64,000 bases of DNA from Lewinellaceae bacterium (GTDB taxonomy: Bacteria; Bacteroidota; Bacteroidia; Chitinophagales; Saprospiraceae), in contig JACJYH010000006.1 in NCBI GenBank assembly GCA_020636195.1, positions 1 to 64,000 of the forward strand, given 5' to 3'. The position numbers were made by a program, and so were the translations under genes. Each line of letters starts with the position of its first letter. Position 1 is the first letter of the stretch. A model generated the notes under the pieces. It was not told where the DNA came from. It searched no databases and saw only the letters and a list, made by a program, of their open reading frames with translations. Below are positions 25,607 to 35,658 of the stretch, one piece after another.

Positions 25607-28600
25607 ATGAAAAATTCAATTTTTCTAAGATCCTTCAATGCACTATATTTTTTATTTGCAGCCGGTTTGACCATGCATGCTCAAAGTGCATCAGTTGGAC
25701 TCAATATGGATGAATTTAAACCTAGCAAAGAAAATGTTTTTGTGGACAATAATGAACCATATCACGGTGATCCTATAGGTTCGTGGCCAAAATGTGGTAA
25801 ACCAATACTCGGTTCATATGCCATCGTCAAGGATTCTATCATCATTACGTGGGAATATACCAAAGAAGATGCTAATTCTTCAGACATAGAGCTTGCTATC
25901 AGCGACAGATCACACGTCAGGAATGAAAACAGCGTGTTCCTTAAAAGTAACCGGTATAGTATCAAGATTCCCACATCATTTAATGAAAAGGAAACTGAAA
26001 TAAAAATTAGAAGACGTTGCTTCCTACCTGATGGAGACTACTTTTTTAGTGATTGGGTATTTCCTTCTGCTGCCCCAATAGTACCATGCGACGGTGGTAC
26101 TATTGGATATGATACTATTGTCTGTGATATTACAAATATTCCTATAATTAATAATTTAAATTATGGTAGCGACAGTACAAATTATCAATGGGAAAAATCT
26201 GCAGGAAATGGTGGAACAAATTTTATTTCTATCAATGGTGCAAATAATGCATTTTATCAACCTCCGCCACAAGCAGGTATGGTGACTTATAGAAGAAAAA
26301 ATAATTGTGGCTCCATTTCAAATACTGTATTGTACCAATTTCCTTCGACTGATTTTGCAATATCGGGACAAAATTCACTATGTTTAGGTGAAACAATTCA
26401 ATTATCAGTTGTATATAATCCAGATATTTCCTATTTATGGAATACAGGTGCAACAACAAATGTGATTAATGTGTCACCAAGTGTCAATACAAATTATACT
26501 GTTTCAATTACTTATCAAAATTCACCGTGTACTTTAGAAAAATCAAAATTAATAACCTTAAAACCTGTTATACAAGCATTTTCTGCTTCTGTTGGAAACT
26601 GCATGGATTCATCTAACAGTAATGATTATTACTATTCTGTTTATTACTCAATAACATTTGAAAATGCATATACTGGAAATATTCACTTAGATATTAATGG
26701 TAATCAACGAAGTACAATTAATGTAAATGTAGTTGCAGGGCAGACAATTAATGGAAGTAAAGTGATCAAAAGTAATGGCGTTTCTATCAATAGTTTGAGA
26801 ATAACTGATCCATTTGGTACCTTACATTGTGGAAATGCAAGTGTAGAAATAACGAACCCTTGTCTAACACAATGCCAATATTCTAATGTTTCTTTTGGTC
26901 CTTACACTGATTGTGTGGCCGGTCATTTCGATATTCCTTTCAGCTTCAACTTTGAAACTAATGGTACGGGATTTACAGAAGTATATGTATCCTATGCAAA
27001 CCATACATTTACTCTGGCTGCAGATTCAAGCCACAATTATAATGGTGTACTAACAAATATACCGATTGGATCATCAGGTGATATTTCGATTTCAACCAAT
27101 TCAACTCCAAGTTGCGATTATAATTATTCGTCATTTGTTCCGCCAAGTACTTGCGATAACCCACCTTCAAACGAATGTTCGGTTTCATATGTATCGGGCT
27201 TTTGTGATGGTGGTACATATACTTTGACAGCAACGGCATTGATAGCTGATCCTGTTACAAATACGACTTTTGAAGTCAAATATGACGGACAATATATGAC
27301 TTACTATACTGTGCTGCCGGGGCAAACAGTATATACAATAGAAATTACGGGTTTGATGCCTGATGGACAGATGCATACTATCTCCATAGAAGGTGCATCA
27401 TGTCAAAATATAGCTACAGATGAATTCTATGCGCCGGCAAGTTGTGGTTCCGGCTATGATTGCCATATTACTGCAAATTATGATGTTTCTGAATGCAATG
27501 TAACCAATAACAGATATTCTATTGAAATCAGTGGATATGCATTTTGTTTACCGGATGTAGTTACCATTTCTGATCCAACCAGTGGACAGGAAGTTAGTGT
27601 AAATCCAAATTCGGATGGCTTTTTTGTTGGTGTTTTAGAAAACTTGCCTTCTGACGGGGAAACACATACCATAGATATTTTAAGTGAATTGAACGGTTTG
27701 ACAGGCGTCATCTACACCGCACCGGAAATTTGCAGCAATGTTCCATCATTCCAATGTGGCGACCCATATAATCAACCTAATAATTTTTCAGAAAAGCCAT
27801 TGGAGAGGTTGGAAATCGGTGAGACTTTTAAAGCTGCGGGATTGCCTATCATTGTTGATGAGGTTGAGGGGGCAAATGGTGTTTTTTCTGGAAATGGATA
27901 TTTGCCGACGCCATTTTACCATAAGAAGTTGAAGGTCCACTTTTCTAATATCTCTATCAATGAGGACTATCAGATGTTTGGAGGAGAAGTATTGGGAGTT
28001 TCTTCCGGATTTGTGCTAAATGATGTATTACCATTGGACACATTTAGTATAGGTGGTGATATATGCATCGTTGCACCTGCACCTGAGGGTTATGATAGTG
28101 ATGGCTTCAGCTTGGTCACAGGTTTAAATGACAGAGGCTTTGGAAGAGATAGCCTTTATTATCCGGATGGAACTAAATATGATCCTAATGGATATGACTT
28201 CAACGGTATTCATGAAGATACTGGAACGCCTTATGATAATTTTGGTTGTGACATGAATGATCTCAATGCAGATGGGCAACCTTGCTTCAGAGATAGTACA
28301 TTAGTTAAAATAAGGGATTCAATTTATAATAACATTGTCCCGACAAAACTCGATGGCCTGATAGGTTCCAATTTAAATAATCTACTTGATAGTTTAGCGT
28401 CATTTGATTGTGATGCTATCAGGACAGAAATGAATGCCAAAATTACTGCATTGGGTTATGACGCTAAGTACATCAAAGGGGAATCCAATCAGTATTTCAA
28501 TGAAGGGTTAAGCGAGCACTTCGCTTCCGAACCAAAACCGCTTATACTCAATTCGGGTAGATTGGAAGATGCCAAAGTTCTGGAGAAAAAACACATAGAA

Positions 28601-31600
28601 TTGTATAAGTGCGATAAATTGTCCACTTTGCTGAATGAAATGGTCAAAGAACTCCAAAATGTTGACAAGCAGAAACTGGCTAAGTATATTAAAGATCAGT
28701 TGACTACATTGAATAAAACAGATCTCCAAAGACTCTTAGATGACCCTGATGAGTTGGAAAAATGGGTATTGAGTGCCATAACATCATACCTTGAAAATAA
28801 GGTAGGAGAATCGATAGGGATGGATGAGTCCAGTGAGCCAAGAAAGCCATCCACATATGAACCTCCGGCAAAAATACATAGAGAGAAGAGTGCATATTTC
28901 AATGTTGCATCTACTGATGATGATCCATTTAAGTATGATTTCACGCCTAAACCAGGGGAAGAGGAAGCATGGTTATATAATCAAGGGTTTAAAGTGATCA
29001 AAGGAGTCAATCGAGGATATTACCTTGAGGAAGCATATAGGCAGTACCAACAACAACAGCTATTAGGAGGAGAAGATGACTATGTGCTTCAGCCGATCCT
29101 CCTGACTAAGGATACTTCAGGAATAAAGTATAATATCTATATTGACCAAATCAAACTAACGCCTACAAATGCTTCCCTAGACGCATACTTTATTTTTAAA
29201 GTGCCATCAACAGATAAAAAATTGGCCATGTACGCCCAAAACCTCAACTGGGGAAGTGGAGGTCTTATAGGAGAGTCCAGCTTGCACTTAGGTAGTGCAA
29301 TAGAAATGAGGCTGTCCAATTCAGCTCTTTTGAGATTGAACGCTAGTACACCGGGATCCACCAATGGCACCTATGTAACATGGGACTGTTCAGGGTTTCA
29401 AAGTATAACGATTGATGCTGATGTGGAACTCTGTAGAGAATTCGTCACACCGCTAGATCCCGAAACTTTACAACCGTTGGCCGGCGATGAAAGATTCTCT
29501 GTCAAAGTCAAAACTACTCTTTACGATTGGTCAGACTTTTATTTTTCTATATCAGCCAATAAAGCTTTTGCGATTACAAAATATCCAACATACAAGTGGA
29601 AGTTGACCGGACTTACCATAGATATGAGTGACCATAGATCACCGTCAGGAAATATGTTTCCGGACTATCAATCTAAGAATTATAGCAATGGTTTTACTAA
29701 TGAATGGCGAGGATTCTATTTAGAAGAACTCAGTGTTACCTTCCCGAATGATTTTTCAAATGGCTCGGCTCCACTCACTGTGGGGGTACAAAATTTTGTC
29801 ATTGATGATTCAGGAGTTTCAGGTACTGCTTTTGTATCCAATTTAGTGCCTATCGAGACCGGAAATTTGGGTGGTTGGCCTTTTTCTGTGGATACTTTAA
29901 AAATTACGGTCTTACAGAACCACCTAAATGGAGGTGGCTTAAACGGGAGAATTAAAGTGCCCGTATTTAATAGCCCAATGAGATATGCGGCAACCATGTT
30001 TCCGGATAACAAGTATGAGTTTTCTATTTCGACCACTGGAAAACAAGAAATGGATATGCTCCTTGCTGATGTGACTTTGGACTCGCTTTGTAGTGTCAAG
30101 GTACTTTATGATAACGGAGAAGTAGTGGCGAAAGCCAGTTTGACAGGGGAGATGACCATAGGTGCATTTGGAAATTCCAAGTTCTCATTGCCGGCCATGC
30201 GCTTTGAAAATTTTGAGGTGTCCAATAAAGCGCCTTATTTTAGTCCCGGAACTTGGAAGATTAAAGATACAATATCCACAGGTAATCTTGCCGGATTTGA
30301 ACTCTCCATTAACAAAATTGAAGCAATAAAGAAATCTGATACTGAAGCTGGTGTATCATTAGACGTAGGTGTATCCTTAGCTTTAAAAATGAAAGCCTCC
30401 GGCGGATTTGATGTTATAGGTGAACTGACAACCGATGATGAAGGCAGACAAAAGTGGGTACACAAATATACAAAGGTTAATAAATTTGGAATTGATGCAG
30501 ATTTTTCAGGCGGTCACATCACCGGCTACTTGGAGACCTTTGATGGAAACAACAAATATGGAGAAGGATTCCATGGATTGGTGAAGCTGAAGGTGAATAC
30601 TCTAGGAGAGTTTCAAGCTATGGGTTTGTTTGGAAAAACTTCATTCAAGTATTTCTTTGTGGACGCAGCCATTGAATTAAACACCGGAATCCCTGTAGGG
30701 CCTCTAGAAATGAATGGTTTTATAGGTGGCGTTTCTTACAGAATGAACGTGACCACTGACGGTTCTGTGGCACCTCCTACTATGAATTCGAACAGCCTAC
30801 CTGCTTTGGGAAAGTCCTTCACCGGAAATATATACTTACCAGATGAATCAAAAGGCCTTGGTTTGAGAGCCGGCGTTAAAATAAGGATGGCAAAAAATGC
30901 GAAAATCTTTAACGGGTCCATTTTGTTTGAAATTCTCTTTAACGCTGACAAACCTGATGGTAGTGGTGGTGGTGTCGCAAATATTACATTGGATGGAAAG
31001 GGGCAGCTGATGAATCTAAGTGCAATATCCGGAGAGTTAAAACTAAGTGAAGGATTAAAACCTTCCGGAGTTTCCGGCAGCCTTTCTGCCCATATCAGGT
31101 TTACTTATGATTTCAATGAAAATATATTTTCAGGAAAACTGGTGGCATTTCTATCCGCAGGTGCACTTAAAGGAGCAGGAGGAGGTGGAAAGATGGTGGA
31201 TGCAGAGATCTATGTATCGAGTAGTAAATGGTACTTTTATTTTGGTACCCCCGCCCATCCATGTGGTATTGCTCTGAATACGAATATTCTAAAAGTTACC
31301 TTATCAGCGTACATGTGTATTGGTACAGAGATACCGGGATTACCGGCAGTACCTGCGGATGTTGTAGCAATTGCGGGAGATATAAAACCAAACAGAGCGT
31401 TTGCCAATAGTGGAAATGGATTCTTATTTGGAGCCAGCTTTGATATACAGGCAAAAATCAATGTGCTTGGATTGGCGTCAGCAGAAATGCAAGCCAAGGC
31501 AGGATTTGACGTTATGATCCGTGATTTTGGGGATAATGCAACCTGTGCAGGAAGAAGTGGCACTGTGGGCATTGATGGTTGGTACGCCACTGGTCAATTA

Positions 31601-33103
31601 TGGGCACTAATATCCGGAAAATTGAAATTGCTAGGCTTTACAATTTTTGATGCGGGTATTGCTGGCATTATGCAAGCACAATTCCCAAATCCTTTTTATG
31701 CGCAAGCAACCTTTGGAATCACAATAAAAACATTTCTTGGGAAAGTGAATAAGAAGCTCAAAATGGAATTTGGCGATCAATGTATCATACAATCCGACAA
31801 TCCGGGATTGGGTATCAAAATCATCGCAAGTGTGTTGCCTGGCGATGGAGCTAAAAAATTACCATCTGATATCTTGCCGGTTGTTTCATTTAATGTGCCT
31901 ATAACCACCTTAGATATTGGAGATAAATTTGATTTGTCTATTGCATCAGTTAGCATCCAGTCTCTAAAAAATGGTTACACCTATCCTGTGACGCAGATAT
32001 TTAGTGACGATTTTTCAACATTGACAGTAAAACCTCGGGACTTATATTATGCCAATGATAGCATCCGATTTACTGTAAAAGTAAAAGTTGTGAAGAATGG
32101 TGGCCAGCCAACATATGAAGAGGAATCTGTAATATTTACTACAGGTGAGGTGTACCAGACTATTCCATTGGCGAATGTAGAATATAGTTATCCGGTCCAC
32201 AGTATGAATAATTTTTACAGAGGGGAATATAGCTATCAACAAGGATATATACAATTAAAGTTTGGTATGCCACATTTATTTTACAATCTACCGGAAGGTG
32301 TTTCACAAAAAATTCGCTTAACTCCAAAAAATGGAGATCCATTGATATATGATTTTACATATGATGGATTGAACGCCAGAATTGTGTTTCCTCTTGGAAT
32401 GGAGCAATTGAAGAATGAGACTCATTACAAGCTTGAATTGGTTAGATTTGACTCAAATGTTTCAAATAATACTAATCCTAATGAAGGCGTGGATGTAAGT
32501 ACATTGGCCAATAATATGAATTTTGGAAATATGCTTTCCGGATCAGGTACACAAAATAACAGTTCTTCAAGTAGTGGCAACGAGTCAATTTTGTTTGATT
32601 TGAGCTTTAGGACGAGCAAATATAACTCAATGACAACAAAATTTTATTCACTAACAAAACAAGGCGATGTTTATGTCACCGATGAACCTTGGGATCATAT
32701 TGAATTTGGTCAACTAATGGATGTAAGTATTAATATTACGGGATGGCTAAATGATCCAATAAGTAGAATGTACCCTTATGATGGTATTATTTATGCTAAT
32801 TATCCTGTTCAAAATATAAAAGTTGATACGCGGCAGGAAATCAACGACGATTTAAAGGTTTTTTCTGTTTGGGGTACTACGATGAAGAACATATTCCGAA
32901 CAAAATTGAAGAATGATGCTGCAAAGATTAAATCAACAGTAGCGAGTTATTTCACATCCGAGCAATCAACCAATAGCTATCTTTCTTACTTAATGATGTC
33001 GTTTATAAATCAACCGGGATTTTTTGATCAACCTATGACAGTAAAATTCTCATATACACTACCTGGAGGTATAACCACTTACAGGAATTCACTTAATTTT
33101 TAG
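25607..33103 (+). CDS. giant secreted multidomain protein (2498 residues)
   Basis: A signal peptide (about 1-25, ending LTMHAQ) begins a very large extracellular protein. Residues about 140-310 look like PKD/Ig-like modules (YQWEKSAGNGG, YLWNTGATTNVINVSPS). Residues about 420-740 hold repeated cysteine-bearing beta modules. Residues 828-891 are an Asp/Gly-rich segment (GYDSDGF, YDPNGYDFNGIHEDTG, DLNADGQPC) resembling calcium-binding loops. Residues about 895-1090 are charged and helical (KLSTLLNEMVKELQNVDKQK). Residues about 1100-2060 are long, repetitive amphipathic beta sequence with Gly-rich stretches (ALKGAGGGGKMVDAEIY). The rest is Ig-like. No T9SS sorting domain was found at the C-terminus. 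The next gene starts 10 bases later. Family not recognised with certainty. It may be a surface scaffold for the toxin-like genes downstream, by position only. Confidence 0.8.
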   Translation: MKNSIFLRSFNALYFLFAAGLTMHAQSASVGLNMDEFKPSKENVFVDNNEPYHGDPIGSWPKCGKPILGSYAIVKDSIIITWEYTKEDANSSDIELAISDRSHVRNENSVFLKSNRYSIKIPTSFNEKETEIKIRRRCFLPDGDYFFSDWVFPSAAPIVPCDGGTIGYDTIVCDITNIPIINNLNYGSDSTNYQWEKSAGNGGTNFISINGANNAFYQPPPQAGMVTYRRKNNCGSISNTVLYQFPSTDFAISGQNSLCLGETIQLSVVYNPDISYLWNTGATTNVINVSPSVNTNYTVSITYQNSPCTLEKSKLITLKPVIQAFSASVGNCMDSSNSNDYYYSVYYSITFENAYTGNIHLDINGNQRSTINVNVVAGQTINGSKVIKSNGVSINSLRITDPFGTLHCGNASVEITNPCLTQCQYSNVSFGPYTDCVAGHFDIPFSFNFETNGTGFTEVYVSYANHTFTLAADSSHNYNGVLTNIPIGSSGDISISTNSTPSCDYNYSSFVPPSTCDNPPSNECSVSYVSGFCDGGTYTLTATALIADPVTNTTFEVKYDGQYMTYYTVLPGQTVYTIEITGLMPDGQMHTISIEGASCQNIATDEFYAPASCGSGYDCHITANYDVSECNVTNNRYSIEISGYAFCLPDVVTISDPTSGQEVSVNPNSDGFFVGVLENLPSDGETHTIDILSELNGLTGVIYTAPEICSNVPSFQCGDPYNQPNNFSEKPLERLEIGETFKAAGLPIIVDEVEGANGVFSGNGYLPTPFYHKKLKVHFSNISINEDYQMFGGEVLGVSSGFVLNDVLPLDTFSIGGDICIVAPAPEGYDSDGFSLVTGLNDRGFGRDSLYYPDGTKYDPNGYDFNGIHEDTGTPYDNFGCDMNDLNADGQPCFRDSTLVKIRDSIYNNIVPTKLDGLIGSNLNNLLDSLASFDCDAIRTEMNAKITALGYDAKYIKGESNQYFNEGLSEHFASEPKPLILNSGRLEDAKVLEKKHIELYKCDKLSTLLNEMVKELQNVDKQKLAKYIKDQLTTLNKTDLQRLLDDPDELEKWVLSAITSYLENKVGESIGMDESSEPRKPSTYEPPAKIHREKSAYFNVASTDDDPFKYDFTPKPGEEEAWLYNQGFKVIKGVNRGYYLEEAYRQYQQQQLLGGEDDYVLQPILLTKDTSGIKYNIYIDQIKLTPTNASLDAYFIFKVPSTDKKLAMYAQNLNWGSGGLIGESSLHLGSAIEMRLSNSALLRLNASTPGSTNGTYVTWDCSGFQSITIDADVELCREFVTPLDPETLQPLAGDERFSVKVKTTLYDWSDFYFSISANKAFAITKYPTYKWKLTGLTIDMSDHRSPSGNMFPDYQSKNYSNGFTNEWRGFYLEELSVTFPNDFSNGSAPLTVGVQNFVIDDSGVSGTAFVSNLVPIETGNLGGWPFSVDTLKITVLQNHLNGGGLNGRIKVPVFNSPMRYAATMFPDNKYEFSISTTGKQEMDMLLADVTLDSLCSVKVLYDNGEVVAKASLTGEMTIGAFGNSKFSLPAMRFENFEVSNKAPYFSPGTWKIKDTISTGNLAGFELSINKIEAIKKSDTEAGVSLDVGVSLALKMKASGGFDVIGELTTDDEGRQKWVHKYTKVNKFGIDADFSGGHITGYLETFDGNNKYGEGFHGLVKLKVNTLGEFQAMGLFGKTSFKYFFVDAAIELNTGIPVGPLEMNGFIGGVSYRMNVTTDGSVAPPTMNSNSLPALGKSFTGNIYLPDESKGLGLRAGVKIRMAKNAKIFNGSILFEILFNADKPDGSGGGVANITLDGKGQLMNLSAISGELKLSEGLKPSGVSGSLSAHIRFTYDFNENIFSGKLVAFLSAGALKGAGGGGKMVDAEIYVSSSKWYFYFGTPAHPCGIALNTNILKVTLSAYMCIGTEIPGLPAVPADVVAIAGDIKPNRAFANSGNGFLFGASFDIQAKINVLGLASAEMQAKAGFDVMIRDFGDNATCAGRSGTVGIDGWYATGQLWALISGKLKLLGFTIFDAGIAGIMQAQFPNPFYAQATFGITIKTFLGKVNKKLKMEFGDQCIIQSDNPGLGIKIIASVLPGDGAKKLPSDILPVVSFNVPITTLDIGDKFDLSIASVSIQSLKNGYTYPVTQIFSDDFSTLTVKPRDLYYANDSIRFTVKVKVVKNGGQPTYEEESVIFTTGEVYQTIPLANVEYSYPVHSMNNFYRGEYSYQQGYIQLKFGMPHLFYNLPEGVSQKIRLTPKNGDPLIYDFTYDGLNARIVFPLGMEQLKNETHYKLELVRFDSNVSNNTNPNEGVDVSTLANNMNFGNMLSGSGTQNNSSSSSGNESILFDLSFRTSKYNSMTTKFYSLTKQGDVYVTDEPWDHIEFGQLMDVSINITGWLNDPISRMYPYDGIIYANYPVQNIKVDTRQEINDDLKVFSVWGTTMKNIFRTKLKNDAAKIKSTVASYFTSEQSTNSYLSYLMMSFINQPGFFDQPMTVKFSYTLPGGITTYRNSLNF

Positions 33104-33113
33104 ACAATAAGCC

Positions 33114-35504
33114 ATGAATAAAATGATTTTTAGAATTTCAATTGCAATAGTATTTATAGTAATGTATTGCACAATTCAATCTCAAAATCTTTCTTCTTTA
33201 GCAGTGTATAATGCTTCTGAAAATAAGATAATACTCAAGTGGTTACCCTCAGACTACCTGACGGCAAAACAAGGGTTTATCTACGGGTATCAGATTTCTC
33301 GTTTTCAGATTACATCCGATAGCACTATTTCACAACCCATCGTTTTAGACACTATTTTCCCTTACAACAGTCAGCGATGGGCCGAAGTAACATCTGAAAA
33401 TACTGATCTTATAGAAACATCAAAACTGATCGTATCTGATACTGAAGTTCAAATAGATGATAGTACGAAGTTTCGGCCTGATACTCTCACAGAAACTAAA
33501 TTAGTTCACGCATATTATATTAAGGAGCATAATGAATCCATGTATATGTTATTACAGCTTGTTTCCGATAAAAGTTTAGAAGCGGCGAAAGGGCTTGGAC
33601 TAGGATATGTGGATGATTACATGATAGATACACATAATCAATATGGGTATCAGATCACTCTTTTGAATGATTCCTTATTCACAACCTATACAAGAGTAGA
33701 TTTGGAAACACTAGACTCCTTGAAAGCACCGGAAGTTTTGACTCCCGAGAGTGGCAACAAAGTGGTGAAATTGATGTGGAAGCTGGACGAAATAGTGCAG
33801 TACTCATACTACGATGTCTTCCGCTCTGAGGACAATGTCAACTATACACAGATCAATGAAAATCCGTACATCTTTCTTTCAGGTGAAGATGCAGATACCG
33901 GCTCCTACAAAGATAGTATTCCGGAGAATGGTGTGACCTATTATTATAAGATAAGAGGTTTCTCTCCGTTTGGTTTCTATGGCCCATTCTCTGAAGTGGT
34001 AGAAGTTATGGGTGTCCCCGATCCACTGCCTCTAGGGCTTACAATCGACAGCATCTCCATAGAAAGCGGCGATATCGTCATGAGATGGAGTGTGTATAAT
34101 AGATTTGACAGCATACCGGTTGATATGAGTACAGTGTTAGGATATGACCTTCTCTTCACCACTGACGTATCTCTGAAACCTACTTTATTTTCTTCCGTCA
34201 GTGACCCGAGTGCCAGAAGCACATCCTTCGAAACATTGCAAGATGGGTACTACTTTATAGAAGCACATGACAGCAACGAATACCGATATACTTCTATACC
34301 TTTCCTCTACCAAGGTATCGATAGCATCCCTCCGGCAGTGCCTACAGGATTGCAAGCAGTTATCGGTGCAGATAAGGCAGTGCGGCTGACATGGACACCC
34401 AATACAGAAGACGATTTGAAAGGGTACTACCTCTATTATGCCCATGGTGTAAGCGGTGATGTCTTTCAGATGACCAGCGAACCCTGCACTGACTCCTATT
34501 ACTACACCAAGTCACTGGATGGATTCTTGCTGGATGACATCTATTATGGTATAGTCGCAGTAGATAAGCGTGGTAATCAATCTGCCGTTTCGCCACTGGT
34601 ACATGTGACGATACCTGATGACACACCACCCGCCATACCTATTCTTGCACAGGTGATTCCAAGACCTGAAGGCGTACGTATAGCGTGGAAGCTTTCTACA
34701 TCTCCGGATCTATCTACGCATCTATTACAAAGGAAATACAGTACCGCTACGCAATGGCAAACCATTGTGAACATTAAAAAACCCGAGGAATTTCCTCAAC
34801 TACCACAAACCGGTGCGGAGATCATGCCATCCAACTACATCGATGATGATGTGCTGGATGTGAGGACCTATGACTATAGGTTGGTAGCCATCGATTCTTC
34901 ATCTAATCGATCCTACTCTGATGTCGTGACCATCTCTCCCTATTCAGTAGGAGAAAAGGGCATCATCAACCTATTCACTTCTTCATTGGTACAAAAAATG
35001 GAAACCTATACGCCATTTCCCGGCGCCTCCGCTGTACAGTTTCAAAACCTGTCCAATACGAATGTAGGCAATTCCACACAAGGTGCCGTGAAAGGTGCCT
35101 ATATCTCTGACGGGAAGGTAGCCCGACTCCAGTGGACGTACGACACTGATTTCCCTTCCAGCCTAGAGGACTTCAGCGTATATCAGAAGATCACCAGTCC
35201 TGTACCGCCCAATTCGTATGGAGCTAGCACCGTGAATAATGACAACTATGTGCTCATAGGCACGGTCAAAGCGAGCGAAGCCTATCGCATCGCCGCTGCC
35301 AATGGCGTACAAGCATACATGTACTTCGTAGAGGGGCTGCAAGAGAAATACCTGCCGATGCTACCTGTAGTAAAACCGGGTACCAATACCAATCCTACTT
35401 CAGGAAACACTGTAAGCAGTCCATTCACGTATAAGATCATCGCCAATCACCGTGGTGGCGGATACTCGAGAGATGGCATCGCACCGCTTGTGATATATCA
35501 ATAA
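33114..35504 (+). CDS. secreted fibronectin type III domain protein
   Basis: 796 residues with a signal peptide (MNKMIFRISIAIVFIVMYCT, cut near SQ). Fibronectin III modules are visible at about 205-300 (KVVKLMWKLDEIVQYSYYDV to TYYYKIRGFSPFG), 405-505 (PPAVPTGLQAVIGADKAVRL to YYGIVAVDKRGNQSA) and 505-615 (PPAIPILAQVIPRPEGVRIA to YDYRLVAIDSSSNRSY). The C-terminal 150 residues are unassigned and lack a T9SS domain. It follows the giant gene by 10 bases, so the two are probably one transcript. Base composition changes within the gene: the first 600 bases are AT-rich and the rest much richer in G and C, which suggests recombination. A decayed copy of its 3' part lies at 41978-42133. Confidence 0.85.
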   Translation: MNKMIFRISIAIVFIVMYCTIQSQNLSSLAVYNASENKIILKWLPSDYLTAKQGFIYGYQISRFQITSDSTISQPIVLDTIFPYNSQRWAEVTSENTDLIETSKLIVSDTEVQIDDSTKFRPDTLTETKLVHAYYIKEHNESMYMLLQLVSDKSLEAAKGLGLGYVDDYMIDTHNQYGYQITLLNDSLFTTYTRVDLETLDSLKAPEVLTPESGNKVVKLMWKLDEIVQYSYYDVFRSEDNVNYTQINENPYIFLSGEDADTGSYKDSIPENGVTYYYKIRGFSPFGFYGPFSEVVEVMGVPDPLPLGLTIDSISIESGDIVMRWSVYNRFDSIPVDMSTVLGYDLLFTTDVSLKPTLFSSVSDPSARSTSFETLQDGYYFIEAHDSNEYRYTSIPFLYQGIDSIPPAVPTGLQAVIGADKAVRLTWTPNTEDDLKGYYLYYAHGVSGDVFQMTSEPCTDSYYYTKSLDGFLLDDIYYGIVAVDKRGNQSAVSPLVHVTIPDDTPPAIPILAQVIPRPEGVRIAWKLSTSPDLSTHLLQRKYSTATQWQTIVNIKKPEEFPQLPQTGAEIMPSNYIDDDVLDVRTYDYRLVAIDSSSNRSYSDVVTISPYSVGEKGIINLFTSSLVQKMETYTPFPGASAVQFQNLSNTNVGNSTQGAVKGAYISDGKVARLQWTYDTDFPSSLEDFSVYQKITSPVPPNSYGASTVNNDNYVLIGTVKASEAYRIAAANGVQAYMYFVEGLQEKYLPMLPVVKPGTNTNPTSGNTVSSPFTYKIIANHRGGGYSRDGIAPLVIYQ

Positions 35505-35658
35505 AACAAACCCTATTCAATAACACATTTAAATAAATTATCATATATAATGGCATCATTGTGAAATATTTTTTAGTGGTAATTTTATACTCTTCGCCAC
35601 AAAAATTTTTCATCATCGATGCTATATGACCTTTAATCAAATAATAAATCATACACAA

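Noticed and set aside
30235..31590. Minus-strand open frames beneath the giant gene
   Set aside because: They are shadows of the coding strand; composition and residue patterns are not protein-like.
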